This document shows positions 42,726-53,484 of a stretch of DNA of 64,000 nucleotides, one piece after another. Position 1 is the stretch's first letter; each line of letters begins with the position of its first letter. A program made the translations under genes and the position numbers. Under the pieces are notes generated by a model that was given only the letters and a program-made list of their open reading frames with translations, was not told the DNA's origin and made no database searches. Origin of the DNA: Bradyrhizobium ottawaense (GTDB lineage Bacteria > Pseudomonadota > Alphaproteobacteria > Rhizobiales > Xanthobacteraceae); NCBI RefSeq assembly GCF_002278135.3, contig NZ_CP029425.2, forward strand, positions 3,758,001-3,822,000, in the 5' to 3' direction.

Positions 42726-43211
42726 TCAGGTGGTCCCTGAACGGAGATTGGCGAGGCGGTCGAGCGCGCCTTGCAGGATGAAGATCGCGGCGTGCTCGTC
42801 GATGACCTCGGCGCGCTTGGCGCGGCTGACATCCATGCCGATCAGCTCGCGCTCGACGGCCGCGGTCGAGAGGCGCTCGTCCCACAGGCCGATGGGGAGG
42901 GCGGTCAGGCCGGCGAGATTGCGGGCGAAGGCGCGGGTGGATTGCGCGCGCGGACCCTCGCTGCCGTCCATGTTGATGGGCAGGCCGAGCACGAAGCCGA
43001 CCACCCTGCGCTCGGCCGCAATCGCGAGCAGCCGGGCGGCGTCCTGCTTGAACTGCTTGCGCTGGATCGTCTCGACGCCGGTCGCAAGCCGCCGGTCCGG
43101 GTCGGATACGGCAACGCCGATGGTCTTGGTGCCGAGGTCGAGCCCGACCAGCGCGCCGCGGGCGGGCCAGTGGGTTGCAGCATCGACGAGAGGCAGGATA
43201 AGAGCCGGCAT
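42726..43211 (-). CDS. ruvX: Holliday-junction resolvase-like YqgF/RuvX
   Basis: A 161-residue RNase-H-fold protein: [29 protein letters not shown] (first metal Asp), [46 protein letters not shown] (Glu) and [17 protein letters not shown] (last Asp). YqgF is needed for 16S rRNA 5' maturation and has been proposed as a resolvase. ATG 43211 gives the normal family start; ATG 43223 adds four residues. It is likely co-transcribed with the AEC gene. Confidence 0.93.
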   Translation of the reverse strand: MPALILPLVDAATHWPARGALVGLDLGTKTIGVAVSDPDRRLATGVETIQRKQFKQDAARLLAIAAERRVVGFVLGLPINMDGSEGPRAQSTRAFARNLAGLTALPIGLWDERLSTAAVERELIGMDVSRAKRAEVIDEHAAIFILQGALDRLANLRSGTT

Positions 43212-43257
43212 GGCGTAGCGCATATCACGCGTTACGCCGCGGAGTGAACCCGGAACA

Positions 43258-43470
43258 ATGGATGCGCTGACATTATTCGGTCTGTTCGCCGTCACGGCGA
43301 TGCTGGTCAGTTACGCCCTGGAAGATCGCAGCCATTGGTTCGTGCTGTTGTTCGCCGCATCCTGCGCGCTCGGCTCGGCCTACGGCTTTCTCCAGGGCGC
43401 CTGGCCGTTCGGTCTGGTCGAAGCGGTCTGGGCCGTCGTGGCGCTGCGGCGGTGGCAGCTGAAGCCGTAG
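43258..43470 (+). CDS. Small conserved-looking membrane protein
   Basis: A 70-residue protein of three hydrophobic segments: [37 protein letters not shown] and [18 protein letters not shown]. The composition and the short hydrophilic tail (QLKP) suggest an inner-membrane protein; CBU_0592-like membrane proteins look similar. GGAGTGAACCCGG lies ahead of ATG 43258. Divergent from ruvX. Confidence 0.75.
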   Translation: MDALTLFGLFAVTAMLVSYALEDRSHWFVLLFAASCALGSAYGFLQGAWPFGLVEAVWAVVALRRWQLKP

Positions 43471-43647
43471 ATTATCCGGCGGCCGCGACATGCGCGCGTA
43501 ATCGTAATGCACAAAGTGCGTCGATCATTTGTGGCAAATCTCACACGGGTGACGTCGCGGGCCATGGCATGATGTCGCGTCTCCGGCAGCGCGCATCGAT
43601 TGACGCTATGGTTGTGAAGCGGTAGAAATGTAGATCTAAAGTAGTGT

Positions 43648-43661
43648 GGGGCACGTGCCCC
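43648..43661. promoter_or_regulatory. Perfect 14-bp palindrome upstream of the protease-nuclease gene
   Basis: GGGGCACGTGCCCC is self-complementary over its full length and stands 115 bases before the start of the protease-nuclease gene. The 306-base gap 43471-43776 holds no other gene. The palindrome could be an operator or, in RNA, a stem; it has no T-run, so termination is less likely. Confidence 0.4.
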
Positions 43662-43776
43662 GATTTCCAGAACGATCGGCAGCGACCGGCAGTCCCGCCC
43701 GTGCTGCAACCTTGGCGCAAATTTTTAATGCGCCCCGACCACGTCCCATATTCGCCCAATCATTTGAGAGGTCACG

Positions 43777-45996
43777 ATGCTCATCAAGCCAAGCCTGATC
43801 GCGGGCTCAGAAAGGCGATTCAAACAAGCCGAGTTTTCACCCGAAGCCCTGAACCGGAAACTGGGCGACGGTCCGATCGAGATGACCGTCGAGAAGATGC
43901 GCCTGCGCCAGCGCCAGCTGCTGGCGGAGACGCAGGACGTGGAGAAGGCCGAGATCGGCCTGGAGCGGATCATCCAGGGCAATGATCTCGACAGCATCAA
44001 TTATCTCGCCAAGGGGACCGCGGCCTCGCGCTCGATCTGCCGCATTCAGCTCAGGGATCTCAAGTCGAATCTGCTCGGCTACGGCTCGGGCTTTCTGATC
44101 GGGCCGGGCCTGCTGCTGACCAACCATCATGTCTTCGGCAAGCCGGCCGAGGCCGCCAATTCGATCGCCGATTTCAACTACGAGCTCGACGTCTCTGGAC
44201 AGGAGCGCGTGCCGGTGCGGTTCGGCTTCGAGCCGGGCAAATTCTTCTACACCAATGACAGGCTGGATTTTTCGATCGTCGCGGTGGCGCCGACCTCGCT
44301 GTCGGGCGGGGAGGAGCTCGAGGATTGGGGATGGCTGCCGCTCAGCGGCGCGCCCGGCAAGGCAGACCCCGGCGAGTACCTCACCATCGTCCAGCATCCC
44401 AGCGGGCAGATGAAGCAGGTCTGTGTCCGCGAGAACAAGCTGCTCAAATATGTCGGCGACTTCCTCTGGTACAACACCGATACGACGGCGGGATCGTCGG
44501 GCTCGCCGGCATTCAATCGCTTCTGGCAAGTGGTCGCGCTGCATCACAGCGGCGTTCCCCGGAAGGATGCGCAGGGCCGCACCCTGACCAAGGACGGCAA
44601 GGTGTGGAAGTCGTCGATGGACGAATCCTCGATCGACTGGATCGCCAATGAAGGCATCCGGATCAGCGCGATCGTCGCCGATCTCAAAGTGGCCGTCGGC
44701 TCCCATCCCCTGATCAAGCCGGTGCTGGACGAGGAGGAGCCGCCGAACCGGCAGGAGATCGAGAAGGTCCGCGCGCCGGTCGCCGCGCCCGCTTACGGCG
44801 CCAACATCTGGGTCGAGCAGTCGCTCGACGGCGCCGCGCTGGTGGTCCCGATCCGGGTGCCGCTGCCGATGTTCAGGAAGGACATTCCGTTCGCTCCGCT
44901 GGCACCCGTGCCGGGTCCGGCTGGGGGTAACGGAGGGACGCAGAACGGCGGTATGCCGAACGGTAGCAAGCCGTTGATCGCTCCGCCGGCCGGCCTCCTG
45001 CCTCGCATCAGTGCGAACGGCCTGCCCATGGAGGCCGTGCATATCGATCAGAGCACGCTGAAATCGCGTCCCGGATACAAAGCGAATTTTCTCGGCACCG
45101 GTAAATTTTCGGTGGCCCTGCCGAAGATTCCGGCCGCTCTCAAGTCCCGGATCGCGACGCTGAAGGGAAGCTCCAGGCAGTCCGAGCTGAAATACTTCAA
45201 CTACAGCGTCGTCATGAACAAGGAGCGCCGGCTCGCCTTCTTCAGCTGTGTCAATATCGACGGCGGACAGCAACAGGATGTCGGCAAGCGCGAAGGCGAT
45301 TCCTGGTTGCGCGATCCGCGCATCGACGACGATGCCCAGATCGGCGACGAGTTCTACCGCAAGCAGGCCACCTTCGAGGCGGACCGCAGCAAGAACCCGT
45401 TCGATCGCGGTCATCTCGTGCGCCGCCTCGATGCGACCTGGGGCGACACCGTCGCCGCGGCCAAGCAGCACGGCGACGATTCCTTCCACTTCACCAATTG
45501 CTCGCCGCAGTTCTTCTCGTTCAACCAGGGCAAGCAGCTCTGGGCGGGCCTCGAGGATTACACGCGCGATGTCCTGCTCGAAGGGGAGGAGAAGGGCATC
45601 GTCATGAACGGTCCGGTGTTCGACGGGCCGGACGCCGACGGATCCGATCTGCCCAATCCGGCCGGCCGGCCGCACAAGGATCCGAGCTTCGGCGGCGTTC
45701 AAATCCCGAAATATTTCTGGAAGATCCTGATCCGACGCAACGAGGATGACGACGCTCTCAAGGCGGCGGCATTCCTGATGAGCCAGCGAAAGCTGGTCAT
45801 GGAAATCGATCGCATCCAGGAGGTGGACCTGCGCGAAAAGATGTCGGAGGAGGATGTCAGCGTCTTCCAGGTCTCGATCGCGGACCTGGCGAAATTGACC
45901 AAGCTCGACTTCGGCAATCTCGCCGACGCGGATTCGCACGAGGCGACCTCGGTCGGTCCGCGGCGGATCGAGTCCTATGAGGACATTCGACTCTAG
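43777..45996 (+). CDS. Trypsin-like serine protease fused to a DNA/RNA non-specific endonuclease
   Basis: A 739-residue protein. Residues about 80-300 form an S1/V8-like protease: His in LLTNHHVFG (117/118), Asp164 in DRLDFSIVAV, Ser241 in TTAGSSGSPAF. A Pro/Gly/Asn-rich linker (about 360-415) leads to a NUC-type beta-beta-alpha-metal nuclease (about 430-700) with DRGH (543-546), Asn574 in FTNCSPQ and Glu593 in GLEDY. Both active sites look complete. The N-terminus (1-75) is charged and helical; there is no signal peptide. It stands alone, with its own ribosome site (GAGAGG, 43765-43770). A conflict, defence or damage-response role is inferred, not shown. Confidence 0.85.
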   Translation: MLIKPSLIAGSERRFKQAEFSPEALNRKLGDGPIEMTVEKMRLRQRQLLAETQDVEKAEIGLERIIQGNDLDSINYLAKGTAASRSICRIQLRDLKSNLLGYGSGFLIGPGLLLTNHHVFGKPAEAANSIADFNYELDVSGQERVPVRFGFEPGKFFYTNDRLDFSIVAVAPTSLSGGEELEDWGWLPLSGAPGKADPGEYLTIVQHPSGQMKQVCVRENKLLKYVGDFLWYNTDTTAGSSGSPAFNRFWQVVALHHSGVPRKDAQGRTLTKDGKVWKSSMDESSIDWIANEGIRISAIVADLKVAVGSHPLIKPVLDEEEPPNRQEIEKVRAPVAAPAYGANIWVEQSLDGAALVVPIRVPLPMFRKDIPFAPLAPVPGPAGGNGGTQNGGMPNGSKPLIAPPAGLLPRISANGLPMEAVHIDQSTLKSRPGYKANFLGTGKFSVALPKIPAALKSRIATLKGSSRQSELKYFNYSVVMNKERRLAFFSCVNIDGGQQQDVGKREGDSWLRDPRIDDDAQIGDEFYRKQATFEADRSKNPFDRGHLVRRLDATWGDTVAAAKQHGDDSFHFTNCSPQFFSFNQGKQLWAGLEDYTRDVLLEGEEKGIVMNGPVFDGPDADGSDLPNPAGRPHKDPSFGGVQIPKYFWKILIRRNEDDDALKAAAFLMSQRKLVMEIDRIQEVDLREKMSEEDVSVFQVSIADLAKLTKLDFGNLADADSHEATSVGPRRIESYEDIRL

Positions 45997-46026
45997 AACA
46001 GCGCCGCCTGACGCGGCGTCACCGCG

Positions 46027-46917
46027 TCAGGCCGCGATGACGTCCTCGTCAGTCTTCAGGCAAGCGGCAAAACTGCAGAGCGCGCTCGTTTGATGGCCGG
46101 CGCGACGCTGGATGAACAGTGTCTCGACCCGCGCTTGCGACGGGCTCAGGGTGTGGATCGAGACGGTGCCATTCATTGCGCTACGTTCGACGACCGCGCG
46201 CGGCAGCAACGTCACGCCCATGTCGGCGGCGACGCAGCCGATCATGCCGTCGAGCGTGCCGAGCTCGAAGCGTGCGGCGGAAGGCCAGCCGAACTCGACG
46301 AAGATCTGCTCGAGCCGCTGGCGGTAGGTACAGCCGGTGCGGAACACCAGCGCGGTCGGGCCGGACTCCGGCGTGCCGGCGCGCAGCTCGGCAAGTGAGG
46401 CCCAGCGACGCGCGCTGACCAGCACCAGCTCCTCGCGGAAGGCGCTCGTCGCAGTGAGGTCATCATGCGCGATCGGACCTGCGACGAAGGCACCATCGAG
46501 CGCGCCTTCGAGCACGCTCGCGACGAGGTCGGCGGTCGGCGAGGTACGCAAGGAAAGGCGCACGGCCGGGAAGCGGCGGTGGAAATCGGCGAGCAGCGGC
46601 GGCAGCCGCACCGCTGCGGTCGTCTCCATCGAGCCGATCGCAAGCGGTCCCTTTGGCGCGCCATCGTCGCGCGCGGCCAGCACGGCTTCACGCGAGAGTG
46701 CGGCCATCCGTTGCGCGTAGGGCAGGAGGCGCCTGCCGGCGCCGGTCAGCGTCATGCCCCGGCTGTGGCGTTCGAACAGCGGCGTGCCGATCTCCGCCTC
46801 CAGAGCCTTCACGCGCTGGGTGACGTTGGATTGCACGGTGTTCAGCTCTTCCGCGGCGCGAGTGATGCCGCCGGTGCGGGCGACTGCGGCAAAGGTGTTG
46901 AGATCGCTGAGTTCCAT
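46027..46917 (-). CDS. LysR-family transcriptional regulator
   Basis: A 296-residue LTTR. The N-terminal winged helix (DLNTFAAVARTGGITRAAEELNTVQSNVTQRVKALEAEIGTPLFERHSRGMTLTGAGRRLLPYAQ) is followed by the substrate-binding domain (PLAIGSMETTAAVRLPPLLADFHRRFPAVRLSLRT...). Residues CTYRQRLE and GMIGCVAADMGVTLLPR line the effector cleft region. Divergent from two nitronate monooxygenase genes, it is their probable activator; the effector is unknown. Confidence 0.92.
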   Translation of the reverse strand: MELSDLNTFAAVARTGGITRAAEELNTVQSNVTQRVKALEAEIGTPLFERHSRGMTLTGAGRRLLPYAQRMAALSREAVLAARDDGAPKGPLAIGSMETTAAVRLPPLLADFHRRFPAVRLSLRTSPTADLVASVLEGALDGAFVAGPIAHDDLTATSAFREELVLVSARRWASLAELRAGTPESGPTALVFRTGCTYRQRLEQIFVEFGWPSAARFELGTLDGMIGCVAADMGVTLLPRAVVERSAMNGTVSIHTLSPSQARVETLFIQRRAGHQTSALCSFAACLKTDEDVIAA

Positions 46918-46955
46918 GGCCCGTTTCTCTTTTGAGATGGCAGCGTTCTGTAGAA

Positions 46956-46967
46956 TTCAATTTTGAA
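46956..46967. promoter_or_regulatory. Candidate LysR-type binding dyad
   Basis: TTCAA-TT-TTGAA lies in the 95-base gap between lysR and the first nitronate monooxygenase gene, flanked by AT-rich sequence unlike the rest of the window. Its position, about 40 bases from the lysR start, suits autoregulation plus activation of the divergent gene. Confidence 0.4.
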
Positions 46968-47012
46968 GAATGATATTCGCGCCTAATCTTCCTGTCCAGA
47001 GCAGGAGGACTC

Positions 47013-47990
47013 ATGCCGATTGCCACGCCGCTGACGGAGTTGCTGGGGATCAGACATCCGATCTTGTCGGCTCCCATGGACACGATCGCGGGCAGCCGGC
47101 TGACGCGCGCTGTCAGCGAGGCCGGCGGATTCGGCATCCTGGGTGGTGGATACGGTGACCGTGTCCGACTTCAGACGGAGGCCGCAGAGCTGAAGGGCTT
47201 TGCGCCGTTCGGCATCGGCTTCATCACCTGGAGCCTGGCGAAACAGCCCGAACTGCTCGACATCGCGCTCGACGCTCGCCCCCAGGCCGTGATGCTGTCG
47301 TTCGGCGATCCCGCGCCATTCGCGCCGCGCATCAAGGCGTGCGGCGTGCGACTGATCTGCCAGGTGCAGAGCGAGGACATCGCCAGGCAGGCGCTCGATG
47401 CCGGCGCCGATATCCTGATCGCGCAAGGCACCGAAGCCGGCGGCCATGGCGCATCGCGCACCACCGTCGATATCGTGCCGGCGATCGTCGATCTAGCGGC
47501 CGGACGCGTGCCGGTCGTCGCGGCCGGCGGGATCGCCGACGGCCGGGGCCTTGCCGCAATGATGATGCTGGGCGCAGCCGGTGTGCTGATCGGCACGCGC
47601 TTCTATGCGAGCGCGGAGGCCAACGGGGCGCAGGAGGCCAAGGAGCGCATTCGCAGAGCTGACGGCAATGACACCGTGCGCGGCGTCATTGCCGACTGGT
47701 CGCGCAGCCTGTTCTGGCCGGCCCCGTTCACCGCGCGAACCCTGGTCAATGATCACATCAGGCGCTGGACCGGCCGCGAGATCGAGCTGATGCAGCGCGC
47801 GAGCGAGGTCGCCGTCGAGTATGCTGCAGCGAAGGCCGCAGGCAATTTCGAGGTCGCCGCGGTCTTTGCCGGCGAGGCGGTTGGCCTGATTCATGATATT
47901 CCGCCCGCAGCCGAACTCGTCGAGCGGATTGCGATTGAAGCCGAACAGCTCCTTGCCGGACGGCGCAACTCCATTGCGTCAGTCGCCTGA
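47013..47990 (+). CDS. Nitronate monooxygenase-family flavoprotein
   Basis: A 325-residue TIM-barrel FMN enzyme: LLGIRHPILSAPMDTIAGSRLTRAVSEAGGFGILGGGYG at the N-terminus, LIAQGTEAGGHGASRTTVDIVPAIVDLA (the EAGGHG FMN/catalytic segment) and VVAAGGIADGRGLAAMMMLGAAGVLIGTRFYAS (phosphate loop). NMO-family members oxidise alkyl nitronates; many annotated members have other 2-nitropropane-dioxygenase-like roles. It is first in a two-gene unit under the divergent LysR regulator. Confidence 0.88.
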   Translation: MPIATPLTELLGIRHPILSAPMDTIAGSRLTRAVSEAGGFGILGGGYGDRVRLQTEAAELKGFAPFGIGFITWSLAKQPELLDIALDARPQAVMLSFGDPAPFAPRIKACGVRLICQVQSEDIARQALDAGADILIAQGTEAGGHGASRTTVDIVPAIVDLAAGRVPVVAAGGIADGRGLAAMMMLGAAGVLIGTRFYASAEANGAQEAKERIRRADGNDTVRGVIADWSRSLFWPAPFTARTLVNDHIRRWTGREIELMQRASEVAVEYAAAKAAGNFEVAAVFAGEAVGLIHDIPPAAELVERIAIEAEQLLAGRRNSIASVA

Positions 47991-48007
47991 ACCTAGAGAG
48001 AACAACC

Positions 48008-49084
48008 ATGTGGCCTGACCGTCGACTGATCGACCTCTTCAAGACCGAATTTCCGATCGTGCTGGCGCCGATGGCCGGTGTGATGGATGCGGAGCTGGTG
48101 ATCGCCGCGGCGCAAGGCGGAGCGCTGGGGTCGCTGCCGTGCGCGATGCTGTCGCCGGACAAGATACGCGAGCAGGTCAGGATCATCCGCAACGGCGTCA
48201 CAGCGCCGGTCAATCTGAACTTCTTCTGCCACACGCCGGTCGAGCTCACGGCGGAGGCCGAGGCGCGCTGGAAGCAGCGCCTCGCGGGCTATTACAGGGA
48301 ACATGGCCTCGATCCGGCGGCGCCGGTCAATGCCGCCAACCGGGCCCCGTTCGATGCGGCGACCTGCGCGCTCGTGGAGGAGCTGAAGCCGGAGGTCGTG
48401 AGCTTCCATTTCGGCCTCCCGGAGCAGGCCTTCCTCGACCGCATCAGGGCAGCCGGGTGTCTCGTGATCGCCTCGGCGACCACCGTGAAGGAAGCCGTCT
48501 GGCTCGACCAGCGCGGTGTCGACGCGGTGATCGCGCAAGGCGCGGAGGCCGGCGGCCATCGCGGCATGTTCCTGACCGAGAAGATAAGCGAGCAGCCCGG
48601 CAATCTTGCGTTGGTGCCGCAGATTGTCGATGCCGTGAAGGTGCCGGTGATCGTGGCCGGCGGCATTGGGGACGGGCGCGGCATCGCGGCAGCTTTCGCG
48701 CTGGGCGCCTCCGGTGTGCAGATCGGAAGCGCTTACCTGCGCTGTCCTGAATCCAAAGTGACCGCGGCGGGGCGCGCGGCACTGGCGGAAGGACGCGATG
48801 ATTCCACCGTCATCACCAACGTCATGACCGGGCGGCCGGCCCGCGGCGTCCAGAACAGGCTGATGCGCGAAGCCGGTCCAATCTGCCCGGATGCGCCGCC
48901 ATTTCCCCATGCGGCAACGGCGCTGGTGCCGTTGAAGGCGGCGGCGGAGAAGCAGGGCCGCGCGGACTTCACCAATCTTTGGGCGGGGCAGGCGATCGCC
49001 ATGGGGCGGGACCTCCCCGCCGCCGAATTGACCCGGGATCTCGCCAAATCGGCGCTGGCCCGCATGAAAGCGCTGGCTGGGTAG
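48008..49084 (+). CDS. Nitronate monooxygenase-family flavoprotein, second copy
   Basis: A 358-residue NMO: FPIVLAPMAGVMDAELVIAAAQGGALGSLPCAML, NLNFFCHTPV (class I NMO-like motif), VIAQGAEAGGHRGMFL and VIVAGGIGDGRGIAAAFALGASGVQIGSAYLRCPES, closing with RGVQNRLM and LWAGQAIAMGRDLPAAEL. Relative to its neighbour it is longer and closer to class I enzymes, so the two are not recent duplicates. It begins 17 bases after the first copy, in the same operon. Confidence 0.9.
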   Translation: MWPDRRLIDLFKTEFPIVLAPMAGVMDAELVIAAAQGGALGSLPCAMLSPDKIREQVRIIRNGVTAPVNLNFFCHTPVELTAEAEARWKQRLAGYYREHGLDPAAPVNAANRAPFDAATCALVEELKPEVVSFHFGLPEQAFLDRIRAAGCLVIASATTVKEAVWLDQRGVDAVIAQGAEAGGHRGMFLTEKISEQPGNLALVPQIVDAVKVPVIVAGGIGDGRGIAAAFALGASGVQIGSAYLRCPESKVTAAGRAALAEGRDDSTVITNVMTGRPARGVQNRLMREAGPICPDAPPFPHAATALVPLKAAAEKQGRADFTNLWAGQAIAMGRDLPAAELTRDLAKSALARMKALAG

Positions 49085-49159
49085 CTCCGGCCCCGGTTGC
49101 GGCGCAAAACCGGCCTCTGCTATACGGCACATAGGTTTTGCCGTGAGAGGCCTTATATA

Positions 49160-49447
49160 ATGTCCGTCGACGCCGCTACCGTCCGCCGCATCGCGCATCT
49201 GGCGCGCATCGCGGTTTCCGAGGGCGAGGTTCCGCATCTGCAGGGCGAGCTTAACGCCATGCTCGCCTTCGTCGAGCAGCTCTCGGAGGTCAATGTCGAG
49301 GGCGTGGAGCCCATGACCTCGGTCACCCCGATGCAGATGAAGAAGCGGCAGGACGTGGTCGATGACGGCGAGATCGCCGACGATATCGTTGCCAACGCGC
49401 CCGCGACCGAAGGTCACTTCTTCCTGGTGCCCAAGGTCGTCGAGTAA
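49160..49447 (+). CDS. gatC: Asp/Glu-tRNA amidotransferase subunit C
   Basis: A 95-residue Gat[50 protein letters not shown] and the C-terminal FFLVPKVVE, both characteristic. GatC stabilises GatA and wraps the GatAB complex that turns Glu-tRNA(Gln)/Asp-tRNA(Asn) into Gln/Asn-tRNA. A GTGAGAGG purine stretch lies ahead of ATG 49160. It opens the gat operon. Confidence 0.95.
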   Translation: MSVDAATVRRIAHLARIAVSEGEVPHLQGELNAMLAFVEQLSEVNVEGVEPMTSVTPMQMKKRQDVVDDGEIADDIVANAPATEGHFFLVPKVVE

Positions 49448-49465
49448 TTTTTAGGACGTGGTCCG

Positions 49466-49678
49466 ATGTGTCTGCTTTGCGACGATGAGAAGGCCTATCA
49501 GGCCTACATGAACTATCTCGACAAGATGGAGCGGCAGGGCAAGGCTGCCGATCCCAACGTCGCCGTCAATGCCGTGCTCGACGAGATCGAGGCCGCCGCC
49601 AATGCGGCCGCCAAAAAAGACGACCCGGCCAACGACAAGACCCTGTCTCCGTTCTTCTGCAGCCCGATCAATAAATGA
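49466..49678 (+). CDS. Small hypothetical protein between gatC and gatA
   Basis: A 70-residue protein: [20 protein letters not shown], an Ala/Asp/Lys-rich helical middle and a C-terminal PFFCSPINK. The CxxC at the N-terminus with a lone C-terminal Cys suggests metal binding or redox use. Its stop overlaps the gatA ATG (ATGA), which implies coupled translation. No family recognised; position alone suggests a link to tRNA amidation. Confidence 0.75.
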   Translation: MCLLCDDEKAYQAYMNYLDKMERQGKAADPNVAVNAVLDEIEAAANAAAKKDDPANDKTLSPFFCSPINK

Positions 49679-51150
49679 CCGATTTGACATCGCTGACGCT
49701 CGCCGAGGCCCGCAAGGGTCTCGCCGACAAGACTTTCACGTCCCTCGAGCTGACCGACGCGCATCTGAGCGCCATCGAAGCCGCGCGGGTGCTCAACGCC
49801 TTCGTGATGGAGACGCCGGAGCAGGCGCGCGACATGGCCAGGGCCGTGGACGAGAAGATCGCCAAGGGCGATGCCGGTCCGCTCGCCGGGATCCCGCTCG
49901 GCATCAAGGATCTGTTCGCGACCAAGGGCGTGCGCACCACCGCATGCTCGAAGATCCTCGGCAATTTCGTGCCGACCTACGAGTCCACCATCACCTCGCA
50001 GCTGTGGCGCGACGGTGCGGTGATGCTCGGCAAGCTCAACAATGACGAGTTCGCGATGGGCTCGGCGAACGAGACCTCGTGCTTCGGTCCCGTCGGCAAT
50101 CCCTGGCGGCGCGAGGGAAGCAACACCACGCTGGTGCCGGGTGGCTCGTCCGGCGGCTCTGCCTCGGCGGTAGCGGCGCTCCTGTGCATGGGGGCGACCG
50201 CGACCGACACCGGCGGCTCGATCCGCCAGCCGGCGGCGTTCACCGCGACCGTCGGCATCAAGCCGACCTATGGCCGCTGCTCGCGCTGGGGCATCGTCGC
50301 CTTTGCCTCCTCGCTCGACCAGGCAGGTCCCATTGCGCGCAGCGTGCGCGATGCCGCGATGCTGCTGCGCTCGATGGCCGGCCATGACCCGAAGGACACG
50401 ACCTCGGTCGACATTCCCGTGCCCGATTACGAGGCGGCGATCGGCAAGTCCGTGAAGGGCATGAAGATCGGCATTCCCAAGGAGTACCGCCTCGACGGCA
50501 TGCCGGCCGAGATCGAAAAACTCTGGAGCGAGGGCGCGGCGTGGCTGAAGGCGGCCGGCGCCGAGCTGGTCGAGGTGTCGCTGCCGCACACCAAATACGC
50601 ACTGCCGGCCTATTACATCGTGGCGCCGGCGGAAGCGTCCTCGAACCTCGCGCGCTATGACGGCGTCCGCTACGGCCTGCGCGAGCAGGCCAAGAACATC
50701 ACCGAGCTCTACGAGAACACCCGCGCCGAAGGTTTTGGTGCGGAGGTCCGCCGCCGCGTCATGATCGGCACCTATGTGCTCTCGGCCGGCTATTACGACG
50801 CCTACTATTTGCGCGCCCAGAAGGTGCGCACGCTGATCAAGAAGGATTTCGAGGATTGCTTCGCCAGGGGCGTCAACGCGATCCTGACGCCGGCGACGCC
50901 GTCGGCGGCCTTCGGCATCGGCGAGAAGGGCGGCGCCGATCCGGTCGAGATGTATCTCAACGACATCTTCACGGTGACCGTGAACATGGCGGGCCTGCCC
51001 GGCATCGCGGTGCCCGCCGGCAAGGATGCGCAGGGCCTGCCGCTCGGCCTGCAGCTGATCGGCCGTCCGTTCGAGGAGGAGACGCTGTTCTCGCTCGGCG
51101 AGGTGATCGAGCAGGCGGCCGGCCGCTTCACGCCCGCGAGGTGGTGGTGA
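49675..51150 (+). CDS. gatA: Asp/Glu-tRNA amidotransferase subunit A
   Basis: A 491-residue amidase-signature subunit that releases ammonia from glutamine. The triad is complete: [18 protein letters not shown] (Lys), [15 protein letters not shown] (cis-Ser) and [16 protein letters not shown] (nucleophilic Ser); [12 protein letters not shown] is GatA-specific. ATG 49675 overlaps the preceding stop, and its own stop overlaps the following GTG. Confidence 0.96.
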   Translation: MTDLTSLTLAEARKGLADKTFTSLELTDAHLSAIEAARVLNAFVMETPEQARDMARAVDEKIAKGDAGPLAGIPLGIKDLFATKGVRTTACSKILGNFVPTYESTITSQLWRDGAVMLGKLNNDEFAMGSANETSCFGPVGNPWRREGSNTTLVPGGSSGGSASAVAALLCMGATATDTGGSIRQPAAFTATVGIKPTYGRCSRWGIVAFASSLDQAGPIARSVRDAAMLLRSMAGHDPKDTTSVDIPVPDYEAAIGKSVKGMKIGIPKEYRLDGMPAEIEKLWSEGAAWLKAAGAELVEVSLPHTKYALPAYYIVAPAEASSNLARYDGVRYGLREQAKNITELYENTRAEGFGAEVRRRVMIGTYVLSAGYYDAYYLRAQKVRTLIKKDFEDCFARGVNAILTPATPSAAFGIGEKGGADPVEMYLNDIFTVTVNMAGLPGIAVPAGKDAQGLPLGLQLIGRPFEEETLFSLGEVIEQAAGRFTPARWW

Positions 51151-51439
51151 ATGCCGCGGCGTTCATCGCGAGCCTCGACGGCGCGGCGCCCGCGCCACAC
51201 CTGAGCGCGCCGCTCGCCGGCCTGTGGTGGGCCGCGAAGGGGGACTGGGACCGCGCCCACAAGATCGTCCAGGACGAGCAGGGTCGCGACGCAGCCTGGG
51301 TGCACGCCTACCTGCACCGCGTCGAGGGCGATCTCGGCAACGCCGGCTACTGGTACCGCCAGGCCGGCCAGCCGGCTGCAAAGGATTCATTGGAAGCGGA
51401 GTGGGAGCGGATCGCTGTCACGCTGCTCGGGAGCACGAC

Positions 51440-51443
<4 letters not shown>
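51147..51443 (+). CDS. Hypothetical protein between gatA and gatB
   Basis: A 98-residue protein from GTG 51147 ([18 protein letters not shown] onward), containing [53 protein letters not shown]. The Trp-rich helical repeats look like a TPR-like fold. GTGA overlap with gatA and ATGA overlap with gatB place it firmly inside the operon. The function is unknown. Confidence 0.82.
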
Positions 51444-52918
<1,475 letters not shown>

Positions 52919-52933
52919 CGTCGCGCGTTCGAA

Positions 52934-52962
52934 CGAGGTGACGGACACGCTTCGTCACCTCG
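52934..52962 (+). terminator. Hairpin terminator of the gat operon
   Basis: CGAGGTGACG and CGTCACCTCG form a perfect 10-bp stem around a 9-base loop, 15 bases after the gatB stop; a short CTTTCGG follows. The weak T-run leaves the termination efficiency uncertain. Confidence 0.65.
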
Positions 52963-53474
52963 CTTTCGGTTCGTGATGCGACGCTCGCGCGCATCCTCGG
53001 CGGCAAACTTCATCCCGACCAGAGGCGATGCGACGGCCGAATCGCCGTCACGCGATTCGCGCAAAAAGGCGGCTCGCACTCGCTCTGGCGAGCGCTCGCG
53101 CCGTTAAGCATGAAAATAATTTCGTTGCCAAAAATCGCGACTCAGAGTCCGCGAAATGCCTTTGCAAGGTGATCTCGACCGTCACGATGCGCTCCGTCGG
53201 GTCGATCGTGCGCGATGCGCGCGTGCAGGAAAATACTTGCTGCATAGAGTTTTCTGCAATCGCATCTCTCGCAGACATCGACGATGCGGGCACTCTGCGC
53301 GATCGTGCAAACGCGTCATGCAGCGTGCTTGCATCGCACTCGCCAAGCGCACGCGCCTTGCGCCGTCAACACTTCTTTAAGCGAGACGCTGTTTTTTTCG
53401 TTGTGTTGGTGTATTCGGGATGAGTGTGCACTCGATCCCCGAATGCATGCAGCGATTAAGCCATCTCACACATC
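52963..53474. other. Gene-free region upstream of the Lys/Ala-rich mini-protein
   Basis: About 510 bases without a convincing ORF. The hexamer GATGCG recurs at 52975, 53027, 53186, 53214 and 53283, with CGCATC copies interspersed. A T7 run with TGTGTTGGTGTATTCGGG near 53391-53420 is an AT-rich island and may mark a promoter for the mini-protein. A 131-codon frame here (53028-53423) has poor composition and is not called. Confidence 0.4.
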
Positions 53475-53484
53475 GGAGGGCAAC

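Noticed and set aside
43837..45939. Minus-strand frame of 700 codons opposite the protease-nuclease gene
   Set aside because: The plus-strand protein has two intact active sites; the antisense frame shows none.
53028..53423. 131-codon plus-strand frame upstream of the KKA mini-protein
   Set aside because: No ribosome site, Arg/Ala/Ser-rich composition without a pattern of secondary structure, and it ends inside the likely promoter region of the mini-protein.
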